Source: Cuspidothrix sp046080125
GTDB taxonomy: Bacteria; Cyanobacteriota; Cyanobacteriia; Cyanobacteriales; Nostocaceae
Assembly (NCBI GenBank): GCA_046080125.1
Contig: JBJTTJ010000037.1
Span: 1 to 31,476 of the forward strand
Direction of reading: 5' to 3'
DNA: 31,476 bases
Every line of letters begins with the position of its first letter. Positions within the stretch are counted from its first letter, which is position 1. Shown here one piece after another: positions 5,043 through 14,801 of this stretch. The notes below the pieces were generated by a model, which saw only the letters and a list, made by a program, of their open reading frames with translations, did not search any database and was not told the DNA's origin. Made by a program: the position numbers and the translations under genes.

Positions 5043-7970
5043 TTAATTTATGGACACTGTTTCCTCAATCTGGAAAATAATTTCCTCCAATGTTTTCAAT
5101 AATTCTTGTTCATTGTAAGGCTTAGAGAAATAGGCTTTTGCCCCTAATTGCATAGCTAATTGACGATGTTTACTACTACTACGAGAGGTCAACATTACCA
5201 CAGGAATATGTTTTAATTGTGCATGATTATTAATACGTTCCAAGAAGCTATAACCATCAATGCGTGGCATTTCAATATCACAAATTACCGCTTGAATTTG
5301 TAACCCACTTTCTAGCTTCTCCCAAGCTTCTTGACCATCTTTGGCTTGTTCTACTTGATAGCCACCTTTTTCGAGAGTTAAAGCTAGATAACGCCGTACA
5401 TTGATTGAATCATCAACAATCAAAATAATTCCTTTTTGTCGGGTAGGTCGGCTGATATTAGCTACTTTTGGCGGTTGCAGGAAAGCAGTTTGCAATCTTG
5501 TGGTTGGTAGTTTATTACTGAGATAGGGACCTTGACCAGTCGTTAGCCATAATACTAAATCATTTGTGTTTACTAGGGGAACTACTCGACCATCACCCAA
5601 AATAGTACAGTTATTGAAACCGCTAGGTAGGGGGATATTGCCTTCTACTTGACGAATTGCTACTTCCTGTTCACCCCAACAGCGTTCTACTTGAACGGCA
5701 ATTTGTTGATGATCCTGTTTAATTATTAATACGCTGGTTGCATTAATAATAGGGGGGGTTTCTAATTCCCAGTTATTGTAATGAGAACAATTAAATTCAA
5801 AGTAACTATTGAGGCGTAATAATGGTAATTGAGTGTTTTGCCAATGAATAAATGCCTTACTATCTTCATAGAAAATTTGCTCATTTGCTAACAAGAAAAT
5901 TTCCTCAATTACATCTGTGGAGAATGCCAATAGTAAACGATAATTGCGATCGCCGCAAGCATCAGTTTCTACTAATAATACTCGCGCTACCGATAGAGTA
6001 AATGGTACAGATAATGTAAATTTTGTTCCTATGCCAGCTTGAGTATCAACGTTCACATCTCCCCGCGCTATTTTCAGGTTATTTCGGACTACATCCATTC
6101 CCACTCCCCGACCGGATAAAGCTGTTACCTGTTCCGACGTACTAAAACCAGGTTCAAAAATTAATGATAGTAGTTCTTCATCAGTAGCAGTTGCTAATAA
6201 AGTATGATCCAAACCCATTTTTACGGCCTGATCACGAATTTTTTCTACCGCAATGCCTCGACCATCATCACGGATAGTAATTATTGTGCGATTACTATGA
6301 TAAGCAGCTTTAATTTCAATTAAACCTTGTTCGGGTTTTCCTTGGTTTTTCCGTGTTGTAGGGTCTTCAATGCCATGATCAAAAGCGTTACGTAACAAGT
6401 GCATTAATGGCTCATTTAAAGCTTCTAAAATACTCCTTTCAATTAAAGTATTTCCGCCTTCAATTTTTAATTGCACATTTTTGCCATACTCAACATTTAA
6501 GTCTCTAATTGCCCTGGGAAAACGTTCTACTAAATCAGAAAAAGGACGCATCCTAATTTGGGTTAATTGTCTTTGTAATTGTTTCGATGTTTTATTTAAT
6601 TTCCGCGCTATTTGATCCGTATCATCAACACTTAATTGAATATCACTGGTAACTTCTGCTAATTGCACAAGAGTTTCCATCATATTCTGAGATAATAAAT
6701 TTAATTTTTGCTGGCTATCTGACTCTAAAATAGTATTTTCTGTTTCTTCATTTACGTGATTATCATTAATGATTTTTGCATAAGCTATCCGCATTTCTTG
6801 ATTTTCTTCATCAAGAGTACGAACTCTTTGACTTAGACTTCGCACTAATTTACGTAGTCTTTCTACTTGCACATTTAAGCCATTACGTTGAATAATTACC
6901 TCTCCAAATAGATCATTAATTCTTTCGAGATGTTTGCTAGGAACTCTAACTGTATTTTCCTGATTTTCTCTTTCTTTATGGAGTGGGTTAGTATCGTTTC
7001 TACTTTCAGTATATTTAGTATCTACAGTATCTACTGTATCTCTTTCTGGATGATTAGCAAAATCACCAGCATTAATATCTGGGGATAATTGGACATTTTC
7101 TAATAATTCTAAATCCGAAATAACTGGTTTCTTTGACAGAGGATCAGCTTGACTCGCTAACATATTTATTTGTAGGGAGCCTTGATCATCAATAATTTGA
7201 CTTAGATCAATTTTTTTAGGTAAATTACCCCATTGATTACTTAATACTAAAGCTTGCGATCGCCGCCATGCTTGTAATGCTAAATCAGCAATTTCTAAAC
7301 AGTGATTAGGATAGATATCTAAAGAACGGCTGACTGATTTACATAGTTCGGTAAAAGCCGTTAACTGAAGCATTTCTCCTAAACCAGCCAACTCATTCGC
7401 CATCATGGCTAAATCCGATCTAATCCCTGACGTATTATTATTTTTTAATCTTGCTTCCAGACGTTTTAAATATTCTTCAACTTCAGTTTCAAACAATAAA
7501 GGGATAAATTCTTGACCATCTTCCGATGATAATAAGGTCGTAATATTTTCTGGTGTGGGTTCACCAAGACGCTGATAAAGTTGATCAAAAACTGGATAAC
7601 AGACCTTTTCTAACCAAATATGATCTAAATTATTACCCTTAGCAAGTAATTCGACAATTTGCCTGAGCCAATCCACAGCAGATAGTAATAAACTTTGTAA
7701 ATGAGTATCAAATTCTAGAGAATTTTTCTGAGTCTTTAAAACCTTAAAAGCATCTTCCAAGCGATGGGCTAAATCACTTAATACACGGAATCCCATCATT
7801 GCTGCGCCGCCTTTAATCGAATGGGCGGCTCGCATGGCTGCGTTAATATGTTCTAATTCAATCTGTCTGCTATTATCAATTTCTAGTAAAATTACCTCTA
7901 AAGTATTGAGATAATCAGTGGCCTCTTCTAGAAATTGCATTTGGATTTCCAATTCTTTATCTTTAGACAT
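5043..7970 (-). CDS. cheA: CheA-type hybrid histidine kinase with C-terminal receiver domain
   Basis: This 975-residue cytoplasmic kinase is of the chemotaxis or pilus-motility type. An N-terminal HPt domain carries the phospho-accepting histidine in MRAAHSIKGGAAMMGF (H50). Around residues 160-260 is a second HPt-like helical region (SDLAMMANELAGLGEML) in which the phosphohistidine is missing. A dimerisation segment follows at about 340-490. The HATPase domain has an N box (LMHLLRNAFDHGIEDP), a G1 box (RDDGRGI) and a G2 box (ALSGRGVGMDVV). A CheW-like regulatory domain follows, then a REC domain (IILIVDDSINVRRYL) with acceptor Asp D898 in CDIEMPRIDG. It is the last gene of a cheW-receptor-cheA operon, 44 bases after the receptor gene. 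The layout resembles cyanobacterial PilL/HmpE-type kinases. Whether it serves phototaxis, hormogonium motility or something else cannot be read from the sequence. Confidence 0.93.
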   Translation of the reverse strand: MSKDKELEIQMQFLEEATDYLNTLEVILLEIDNSRQIELEHINAAMRAAHSIKGGAAMMGFRVLSDLAHRLEDAFKVLKTQKNSLEFDTHLQSLLLSAVDWLRQIVELLAKGNNLDHIWLEKVCYPVFDQLYQRLGEPTPENITTLLSSEDGQEFIPLLFETEVEEYLKRLEARLKNNNTSGIRSDLAMMANELAGLGEMLQLTAFTELCKSVSRSLDIYPNHCLEIADLALQAWRRSQALVLSNQWGNLPKKIDLSQIIDDQGSLQINMLASQADPLSKKPVISDLELLENVQLSPDINAGDFANHPERDTVDTVDTKYTESRNDTNPLHKERENQENTVRVPSKHLERINDLFGEVIIQRNGLNVQVERLRKLVRSLSQRVRTLDEENQEMRIAYAKIINDNHVNEETENTILESDSQQKLNLLSQNMMETLVQLAEVTSDIQLSVDDTDQIARKLNKTSKQLQRQLTQIRMRPFSDLVERFPRAIRDLNVEYGKNVQLKIEGGNTLIERSILEALNEPLMHLLRNAFDHGIEDPTTRKNQGKPEQGLIEIKAAYHSNRTIITIRDDGRGIAVEKIRDQAVKMGLDHTLLATATDEELLSLIFEPGFSTSEQVTALSGRGVGMDVVRNNLKIARGDVNVDTQAGIGTKFTLSVPFTLSVARVLLVETDACGDRNYRLLLAFSTDVIEEIFLLANEQIFYEDSKAFIHWQNTQLPLLRLNSYFEFNCSHYNNWELETPPIINATSVLIIKQDHQQIAVQVERCWGEQEVAIRQVEGNIPLPSGFNNCTILGDGRVVPLVNTNDLVLWLTTGQGPYLSNKLPTTRLQTAFLQPPKVANISRPTRQKGIILIVDDSINVRRYLALTLEKGGYQVEQAKDGQEAWEKLESGLQIQAVICDIEMPRIDGYSFLERINNHAQLKHIPVVMLTSRSSSKHRQLAMQLGAKAYFSKPYNEQELLKTLEEIIFQIEETVSIN

Positions 7971-8014
7971 TATTCCTTGTTCCTTATTTATGGGTTGCTT
8001 TAATAGTTAGGAGG

Positions 8015-10621
8015 TTAATTAACCGAAAAAGTTTCTAAAGTTTCCTTTAATTCCTGTGAAACATCTACTGCTTTCTCTAAAGATTGATAAATTTGACGAT
8101 AATTATCACTACTACGAGTGGAGATGCTGTTCATTTTTTCGATAGTTTGGCTCAGAAGTTGTGATGTTTGTAATTCGGATGCAGTCGAATTTAAAATAGA
8201 GTTGCTCAAGCTATCTATCTGTTGTGATACATCGAGAATTTGTTGTAACTGCTGTTTTACATTTTTAATCATCTGGCTACTTTCAATAACTCGATTATTT
8301 CCCATAGTCATTGTTTGTAACATTTCGCTGGTTTCTTGCTGAATGTTGGTAATTATTTCTTCGATTTCCTGAATTACGGTAGCACTTCTACCGGCTAATT
8401 CTCCTACTTCTTCAGCTACTACAGCAAAACCTTGGCCTTCTTCTCCTGCTTTTGCCGCCTCAATTCCAGCATTAATTCCTAGTAAATTAGTTTGCATAGC
8501 AATTTGATTAATGATAGAAACTACACGAGAAATTTGTTGGGAAGATGCCCCTAACCATTTTAATTTTTTAGTTGTTTCCTCAACTGTTTCCTGGATTAAT
8601 AAAATATTTTGCAATGTTAACTCCATTGCTGCTTGAGTATCTATAGCTTTATGATTGCTTTCATTAACAATTTTAACAGTTTGCTGCGCCATATTTCCTA
8701 TAGATTGAAGAGCAATTGTCATCTTGTTAATGCTTTCTAAGCTGTGGTTAAGTTGTGGTTCTATCACTGTTTCTGCTGTGAGTTGTTTGAAGGAAATATT
8801 CACCTCACTTACAGATTGTTGAATTTGGTTGATAATTGGCTGAAGATTATTCTGAAAATCGTGTATTTCTAAACTATCTTGACTATTATTCACTTGTTTA
8901 TTTGCTGTTAATCTTTTAATCTGGTCTACCAGATAGGATTGTTCTAAAGCATAACCTATTTCCATTACTATCTGTGTCAAGAAACTAATTTCTTCTTGTT
9001 GCCAATTATGGCAATTTTGACAATGATGAACAATTAAAAAGCCTTTAATTTCTCCATGAATGAAAATTGGTGCAGTGATACTGCTCTGAACATACAATTT
9101 TTTCAGCCAGTCAAGATAACTATTAGTTATATTAGTAGCTGTTTCTGAATTGGATATGATTTGTAATTGAGGATTTGCTGCTAGTTCTTGCCAATGAGCA
9201 TCATTATTATATGCACCCAGGATTTTTTCCCAAGTCCCATTTATTGATTCAGCAACAAATTTTCCTGTTTGATTATCTTTACTAAGCTTATAAATTATTA
9301 CTCTGTCTGCTTTAAGGATTTGAACAAGTTCCGAAACTACTGTTTGATAAATGTATTCAGGCTGAAAATGCAAGCGCATTTTTTTAGTAATATTTAAAAT
9401 TAATTCTAGCCATTGCATTTCTCTTGCTGGGTATTCATCTAGCTTGGCTGCATTGAGATGTCTGTCCTCTTGGCTACCCCTTAAATTACCTAGAGATGTA
9501 TCATTTTTATTCTTAATTCGTTGACTTAATATGGCTACTACCAAAGTCATTAATAATGCGATTAGTGGAGTTGTACTGGCAATTAATGTTAAAAATTCTC
9601 TTTGAGGTTTAAAGGCAATAGTTGTATCTTTAGCCAGGATTAATTGCCAATTGGTTTCTGGTAAATCTGCTAATTTGCGAAATGGTATATAACTGATTAA
9701 TTCTTGTTTTCGATTAGTTTTAGCAATTGCCGTAAATGTATCAATATTTTTCGCTTTTAAAACATTAGCTAAAGCTGGATATATTTCCATAGCATCTTTC
9801 CCAAATAAATTTGTCTGGGAACTGATAACGATTTTTCCTGTTTCATCTAAAAAATAATATGTATCATTTGTATAGCCTCGTACTACTTCTTCTAAGGTTT
9901 TTAAGGGTATACGAGTTCTAACTATACCAATAGTATTGCCCTGGTCTTTAATAGGTGCAGCAATATAAATGACTGCACCTATATTGTTTAGAAAAACAGG
10001 TTGACTAATAATCGAAGTATTTTTTCTAATTGCTTCTTGAAAATAAAGCTGTTCGTTTTCTGGGGTTAAAGTTTCTCCTGCTGATTGAATGATTACTTGT
10101 CCCTTCAGATCAAATGCAGCTACACTATCATAAACTTTACTTGTTTTTATTAGTCGGTTTAAAGAGTCTTTTGTTTCTAGATTAAATCGAATTGTGTTAA
10201 CTTTATCTACTAAATTTGCTTGTGCAGATGGTGTTTTTTTAGGGACAGTATTTTTATCCAACCAGAAGAAGTTAGGTAATACTTGAATATCTCCATGGTG
10301 CTTCTGAATCAGACTATTGACTGTATCATTAATGCTAATGGCTTTAGTTTCTTGAGATGTGATAATTTGTTTAGTAATTAAGTTGCTACCAAAAATATAA
10401 GCGATCGCACCGATTCCTAATACTGGCAAAGTGCCCACAGCTATAGACAAGATTATAGATTTGGTACTTAACCTAAATTTACTAACATATTTCAAGGCGA
10501 GATTTTTACTATTCTCTGGAATAGATTTTTCTGGTGTATTATCTATAGGTTTAGTGGAAGTAATCAAGGTTAGTTGATTTTGAGGATCTGTGTTTTGTTT
10601 GATATTAGTTTTATTGAACAT
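8015..10621 (-). CDS. Methyl-accepting chemotaxis receptor with Cache and GAF domains
   Basis: This 868-residue membrane receptor has a cytoplasmic N-terminal tail of about 50 residues and a first membrane helix near 55-80 (IILSIAVGTLPVLGIGAIAY). An extracytoplasmic Cache-like sensor runs from about 85 to 335 (SVAAFDLKGQVIIQSAG; GNTIGIVRTRIP; YYFLDETGKIVISS). A second membrane helix lies near 345-367 (TTPLIALLMTLVVAIL). A GAF domain follows at about 405-560 (LKADRVIIYKLSKDNQTGKF), then a receptor signalling domain whose tip reads NQIAMQTNLLGINAGIEAAK and GQGFAVVAEEVGELAGRS. No HAMP domain is evident. The GAF resembles phytochrome-type GAFs but lacks the usual Cys-His bilin-attachment pair, so bilin binding is unlikely. 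AGGGTG lies about 8 bases before the ATG. It lies between the cheW and cheA genes and should control that kinase. Confidence 0.92.
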   Translation of the reverse strand: MFNKTNIKQNTDPQNQLTLITSTKPIDNTPEKSIPENSKNLALKYVSKFRLSTKSIILSIAVGTLPVLGIGAIAYIFGSNLITKQIITSQETKAISINDTVNSLIQKHHGDIQVLPNFFWLDKNTVPKKTPSAQANLVDKVNTIRFNLETKDSLNRLIKTSKVYDSVAAFDLKGQVIIQSAGETLTPENEQLYFQEAIRKNTSIISQPVFLNNIGAVIYIAAPIKDQGNTIGIVRTRIPLKTLEEVVRGYTNDTYYFLDETGKIVISSQTNLFGKDAMEIYPALANVLKAKNIDTFTAIAKTNRKQELISYIPFRKLADLPETNWQLILAKDTTIAFKPQREFLTLIASTTPLIALLMTLVVAILSQRIKNKNDTSLGNLRGSQEDRHLNAAKLDEYPAREMQWLELILNITKKMRLHFQPEYIYQTVVSELVQILKADRVIIYKLSKDNQTGKFVAESINGTWEKILGAYNNDAHWQELAANPQLQIISNSETATNITNSYLDWLKKLYVQSSITAPIFIHGEIKGFLIVHHCQNCHNWQQEEISFLTQIVMEIGYALEQSYLVDQIKRLTANKQVNNSQDSLEIHDFQNNLQPIINQIQQSVSEVNISFKQLTAETVIEPQLNHSLESINKMTIALQSIGNMAQQTVKIVNESNHKAIDTQAAMELTLQNILLIQETVEETTKKLKWLGASSQQISRVVSIINQIAMQTNLLGINAGIEAAKAGEEGQGFAVVAEEVGELAGRSATVIQEIEEIITNIQQETSEMLQTMTMGNNRVIESSQMIKNVKQQLQQILDVSQQIDSLSNSILNSTASELQTSQLLSQTIEKMNSISTRSSDNYRQIYQSLEKAVDVSQELKETLETFSVN

Positions 10622-10683
10622 ACATTAGTCACCCTGCATAGAAAGTAGATAAAAACATTTAACACAAGATTTCCCAGTATTAA

Positions 10684-11175
10684 TTAGGAGTTAATACGAA
10701 GAATATCTGATTGTAAAATCTGTACTGCATCTAATACCAATAATATTTCTTCTTGTTGCACTATACAACCACACAAGAAAGGTACTAAACTAGATGCTAC
10801 CTGTCCTACAGGAGAACGAATATCATCAACAGTAAACTTAGTTGTTCCTTGAACTTCTTGGACAACCAAACCTAAGATCATTGATTCTATTTGAATAACA
10901 ATGATGTTATACTGACGTAAGCGATAATCAAGAGATTCCAAATTAAACATCTTAGGTAAATCAACTACCCAGATGATATGACTACGCCAATTCATTAATC
11001 CTAATATACAAGGGGGCATATTGGGAACTGCTGTAACAGATGTCACAGGTGTTACAACTGCCTCCTGAGTATGACTAATGGATAAAACAGCACCTGTTTG
11101 TTGATTGAGTTGAAATTTCAGATAGCTATCTTCTGGTTGAGAATGTGTACTGGGATGGTTGAAATCAGTTTGCAT
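10684..11175 (-). CDS. cheW: CheW-like adaptor protein
   Basis: This is a 163-residue CheW-domain protein that would couple the neighbouring receptor to the CheA kinase. The SH3-like core shows the usual marks: YLKFQLNQQTGAVLSISHTQ, then PNMPPCILGLMNWRSHIIWV (the 'P.......G..N.RG....' motif with Ser in place of Gly after Arg), VVDLPKMFNL and a C-terminal ILLVLDAVQIL. I chose ATG at 11175. The frame stays open to a GTG at 11265, but neither start has a ribosome binding site and the extra 30 residues are unlike the family. It is the first gene of the operon; the receptor gene starts 62 bases after its stop. No CheY, CheB or CheR gene is adjacent. Confidence 0.88.
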   Translation of the reverse strand: MQTDFNHPSTHSQPEDSYLKFQLNQQTGAVLSISHTQEAVVTPVTSVTAVPNMPPCILGLMNWRSHIIWVVDLPKMFNLESLDYRLRQYNIIVIQIESMILGLVVQEVQGTTKFTVDDIRSPVGQVASSLVPFLCGCIVQQEEILLVLDAVQILQSDILRINS

Positions 11176-11568
11176 CTTTTGTATGAGGATGATGAAAATT
11201 AGTTTATAGGGTTTTTTGCTGGAGTCAAATACTTTAACCCCATTGTAGGAAACTACGGTGTACACAGAAGTTTAATCAAGTGGCCTAAATATCTGACCGC
11301 ATTGTTTGAAGAGTTACCTTTAATTTTAGAGAATATAGTTACCCAGAGATAAAGTTTGTATAAAAGTGGGAAATTCCGGCGCTCACCTTCTAGAGTACCT
11401 ATACCTGCAAGTGTTTATAGACCAGTCTCTGACTGGGGATAATCAGATAGAGACTCTGCTTTTATTATTATTAACTAAAATTACCGTAGCGATGCCTACT
11501 AGCAAGGCATCGCGGATTTTAGATTTGTGATTCATCCCTAATCTAAAATCTAAAATCCAATCAGTGGT
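11176..11568. other. Intergenic region between pnp and the chemotaxis operon
   Basis: About 390 bases lie between the end of pnp and the cheW start, all minus-strand genes. The region holds a perfect hairpin at 11489-11513 and a second, longer dyad (about 11514-11558) of GGATTTTAGATTT against ATCTAAAATCtAAAATCC. Both are suited to ending or processing the pnp transcript. The promoter of the cheW operon should lie in the other half, but I cannot point to a convincing -35/-10 pair. Confidence 0.65.
11489..11513 (-). terminator. Perfect 9-bp hairpin downstream of pnp
   Basis: GCGATGCCT (11489-11497) and AGGCATCGC (11505-11513) form a perfect stem with a 7-base loop, 56 bases after the pnp stop. 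The minus strand continues TACGGTAATTTTAG, so the U-tract is weak. It may be a factor-dependent terminator or a 3'-end stabilising hairpin. Confidence 0.45.
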
Positions 11569-13725
11569 TTAACGGTTTACTGATGCTGCTTCCCGTGCTG
11601 CTGCTGCTTGATCTGGGTGGATACCCAAGCGTGTCAGGTTAATGCGTCCCTTATTGTCAATTTCTCGCACCTTGACAATGACCTCATCACCAACAGCTAC
11701 CTCATCTTCAACTTTACCAACACGGTAGTCAGCGAGTTGAGAAATGTGAATCATGCCCTCCTTACCGGGTAAAAATTCCACAAAAGCACCAATGGGTATA
11801 ATCCGAGTCACACGACCGATATAAACATCACCTTCATGAAGTTTACGAGTCATACCTTGAACAATGTTCCGAGCCTTCTTAGCCCTATTTTCATCCACTG
11901 CGGAAATAGTGACAGTACCATCATCTTGGATATCAATTTTAGCACCAGTTTCTTCAGTGATACCCTTAATAGTTTTGCCACCAGGTCCAATGACCAGACC
12001 AATCATGTCAGGATCAATCTTAATCGTTAACAGACGTGGAGCAAAAGGTGAAGTTTCTTCTCTGGGGGTGTCAATAGTTTCCAGCATTTTCTCCAGAATG
12101 TGCAACCGGGCAGATTTGGCTTGGTTGACAGCTTGGGCAATTACCTCTAAAGATAGACCAGATATTTTCATATCCATTTGCAAAGCTGTAATACCGCTAT
12201 CTGTGCCGGCAACTTTAAAGTCCATATCACCCAGGAAATCTTCAATACCTTGAATATCAGTGAGGACTCGTACTTCATCTCCTTCCTTAATTAAACCCAT
12301 AGCCGCACCACTGACGGGTTTGGTAATTGGTACACCGGCATCCATGAGAGAGAGAGTAGAACCACAAACTGAACCCATAGATGTAGAACCATTAGAAGAA
12401 AGAACTTCTGAAACGACGCGAATTACGTAGGGGAACTGGTCTTTAGGTGGTAATACAGGTAACAAAGCTCTTTCCGCTAATGCACCATGGCCAATTTCTC
12501 GTCTACCGGGGGCGCGTAATGGTTTAGTTTCGCCCACGGAGAAGGGAGGGAAATTATAGTGATGTAGATAACGCTTGGCTTGGTCTAATTGTAAGTCATC
12601 ACTCAAGTTTTGGGCATCACCCGGAGTCCCTAGAGTACACATTGATAGGACCTGAGTCAGTCCTCGGTTAAATAGACCGCTACCATGAACTCGTTTAGGG
12701 ATTAAACCTACACGGCAAGACACAGGGCGGACTTCATCAAGTTTGCGACCATCAACGCGGATGTTATCTTCAATAATTTGACGGCGCATCAGATATTTGG
12801 TAATACTTTTGAAAGTATTACCCAAGGCCTTAGAATCTGCTGTAGCCGCAACGCGAATGGAGTCTTCTTCTGATAAAGCGGCAATTTCTGCTGCAATGGC
12901 ATCTTTAACTGCATCCAAAGCAATATCCCGATCAGTTTTAGTCAACTCAAATTGAGCCAGGATTTTCTTAATTTGATCACCAGCGCGATCGCGGATATAG
13001 TTTTCTAATGTCTGATCCACTTCTGGGGGTACTTCTGCCACAGATTTAAGACCTAGTTCTGCCACTAAATCCAACTGAGCTTGAATTAAATCTCGTACCG
13101 CCTCATAGCCAAAATCAATTGCCTCAATAATATCCCGTTCTGGCAACTGATTCGCACCAGCTTCCACCATGATGACACCATCTGGTGAACCTGCTACCAC
13201 TAGATCCAAATCTCCTGCCTCAATTTCTGCGTAGGTAGGATTAATAATAAAATCATCACCCACTAAGCCAACCCGCACTGCGGCCATGGGTCCATTAAAG
13301 GGAATTTGGGCAATGAGGGTAGCAATTGAAGCGCCTGTCACGGCTAAGACATCCGGTGGAACTTGCTCATCCATGGACATCGTTAAGGCCACAACTTGTA
13401 AATCATCCCGTAACCATGAAGGAAATAAAGGACGAAGGGGACGATCAATCAGACGACTGGTAAGAATTGCCTTTTCCGGTGGACGACCTTCCCGACGCAT
13501 AATTCCTCCGGGAATTCTGCCTGCCGCATATAGTCTTTCTTCATAATCCACGGTCAGAGGCAAAAAATCAACGCCCTCTCTAGCGGCTGATCTTGTCGCT
13601 GTTACTAAAACAGTTGTATCACCTGATTGTATCAACACCGACCCACCTGCTTGGGGGGCCAGTAGGCCAACCGTTAGTCGAATATCCCGTCCATCAAAGG
13701 ATATTGACTTTTCAAATTCTGCCAT
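11569..13725 (-). CDS. pnp: Polyribonucleotide nucleotidyltransferase (PNPase)
   Basis: This 718-residue PNPase phosphorolytically degrades RNA from the 3' end and can also add nucleotides. Two RNase PH-like domains are visible: the first begins SISFDGRDIRLTVGLLAPQA, and the second runs from about residue 320 with RRQIIEDNIRVDGR, RAPGRREIGHGALAERALLP and VVSEVLSSNGSTSMGSVCGS. An alpha-helical linker lies between them. The KH domain (IKIDPDMIGLVIGPGGKTIK) and the S1 domain (YIGRVTRIIPIGAFVEFLPG) follow at the C-terminus. Length is normal for the family. The start is ATG at 13725, with an AAGGA upstream on the far side of an A-run. It acts in the cytoplasm, usually with RNase E. It appears to be a single-gene unit with its own downstream hairpin. 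Confidence 0.97.
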   Translation of the reverse strand: MAEFEKSISFDGRDIRLTVGLLAPQAGGSVLIQSGDTTVLVTATRSAAREGVDFLPLTVDYEERLYAAGRIPGGIMRREGRPPEKAILTSRLIDRPLRPLFPSWLRDDLQVVALTMSMDEQVPPDVLAVTGASIATLIAQIPFNGPMAAVRVGLVGDDFIINPTYAEIEAGDLDLVVAGSPDGVIMVEAGANQLPERDIIEAIDFGYEAVRDLIQAQLDLVAELGLKSVAEVPPEVDQTLENYIRDRAGDQIKKILAQFELTKTDRDIALDAVKDAIAAEIAALSEEDSIRVAATADSKALGNTFKSITKYLMRRQIIEDNIRVDGRKLDEVRPVSCRVGLIPKRVHGSGLFNRGLTQVLSMCTLGTPGDAQNLSDDLQLDQAKRYLHHYNFPPFSVGETKPLRAPGRREIGHGALAERALLPVLPPKDQFPYVIRVVSEVLSSNGSTSMGSVCGSTLSLMDAGVPITKPVSGAAMGLIKEGDEVRVLTDIQGIEDFLGDMDFKVAGTDSGITALQMDMKISGLSLEVIAQAVNQAKSARLHILEKMLETIDTPREETSPFAPRLLTIKIDPDMIGLVIGPGGKTIKGITEETGAKIDIQDDGTVTISAVDENRAKKARNIVQGMTRKLHEGDVYIGRVTRIIPIGAFVEFLPGKEGMIHISQLADYRVGKVEDEVAVGDEVIVKVREIDNKGRINLTRLGIHPDQAAAAREAASVNR

Positions 13726-14007
13726 TCAGTTTTTTTTCCTTCTCTTGCGCGATTCTCACTCTGTGGCAATCCTAACATTTATGCAGTCTAGACGGCTTGT
13801 GTCATGAACAAACATAAAACAAAATTTCCCCAGTTGGTAGCAAGGTGGGTCTAATATCGGAGTTTGTCATCTCAGCCATATTTTTCAGCAGGATTTCATA
13901 ATAGTTCATCAATCAATTAGGATCTAATTAACCATATTGTACTTACCCTTACTATTTAAAAACAATGAAGTCGGGGATCTGGGTATGAACATAAATTATG
14001 AAATTAT

Positions 14008-14796
14008 TCAAGCGCCCATACCTGAATAGTGTTTTAAACCCATACGCCATAGTAGACGATTAGCGCCTAAAAATATGAAAAACCAGCCTAAAATTGACAA
14101 AAATCCTCCATGTAAATTTACTGGCAGTCCTACCAAAATACTAGCTGGAAAATTAATTATGTAGGGAAAAGGTGTTAGCATAGCTAGGGTTCTGATCGAC
14201 TGGGGAAAAACATCTAAAGGAGCGATTAAACCTGATAAAAATATAAAAAACAACAGCCATAAATTTTCCAAAGCTGCTGTTCTTTCTGTCCAAAATGCAA
14301 ACATAGCAAAAGTATATTGTATGATAAATCTTAAAGAGAAAGCCATAGTTAGCGCCAGTATAAATAATAATATATTAGCTAGACTTGGCAACCATATTGC
14401 TTGGGGATAGAGGACAAAAAATAATATTGATACCATTAATACAAAAGGGATTCTGGCTAATTTTTCGCTCAGATGGATAGTGATATGATGCCAGACAGGA
14501 TCTATAGTTTGTAATAATTTTAGTGATAGTTTACCTTCCAATACTTCTTTTTCAAAATCATAAATTACCCAAGCGGTAGTCATTTGTCTAGACAGAAAAA
14601 CGGCGAAAAAATATCGTATAAAATCTATCGAGCTAAAGGGGAATTTACCACTTTTAGAGGCTTGATCCCAAATACCCATCATGATAATTGGTAAAGATCC
14701 AGCTAACACCCATAATAATAGTTCTGATCTGTATTCTAGCAGATAGGCATAGTGTACAGAGAGTAAAGTGAAGAACTGCTTGAGATTTTTTTTCAT
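14008..14796 (-). CDS. ABC-2 type transporter permease
   Basis: This 262-residue integral membrane protein has six likely helices. Hydrophobic segments begin near residues 25 (LLLWVLAGSLPIIMMGIW), 55, 115 (IPFVLMVSILFFVL), 140 (LANILLFILALTMAFSL), 175 (NLWLLFFIFLSGLIAPL) and 230 (FLSILGWFFIFLGA). The pattern LSGLIAPLDVFPQSIRTLAMLTPFPYIINFPA is typical of the DUF990/ABC2_membrane_6 family of exporter permeases (quoted in part). It starts 5 bases after the stop of the ATPase gene upstream, so the two are one operon. Such systems usually have a second permease gene; none is adjacent here, so the transporter may be a homodimer or have a partner elsewhere. The substrate is unknown. Confidence 0.85.
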   Translation of the reverse strand: MKKNLKQFFTLLSVHYAYLLEYRSELLLWVLAGSLPIIMMGIWDQASKSGKFPFSSIDFIRYFFAVFLSRQMTTAWVIYDFEKEVLEGKLSLKLLQTIDPVWHHITIHLSEKLARIPFVLMVSILFFVLYPQAIWLPSLANILLFILALTMAFSLRFIIQYTFAMFAFWTERTAALENLWLLFFIFLSGLIAPLDVFPQSIRTLAMLTPFPYIINFPASILVGLPVNLHGGFLSILGWFFIFLGANRLLWRMGLKHYSGMGA

Positions 14797-14801
14797 AGGT
14801 A

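Noticed and set aside
11176..11265. 30-residue N-terminal extension of CheW from GTG at 11265
   Set aside because: No ribosome binding site and no resemblance to the family; ATG at 11175 gives a normal CheW start.
11836..13775. Several plus-strand open frames inside pnp
   Set aside because: They are shadows of the pnp coding frame with no independent start signals.
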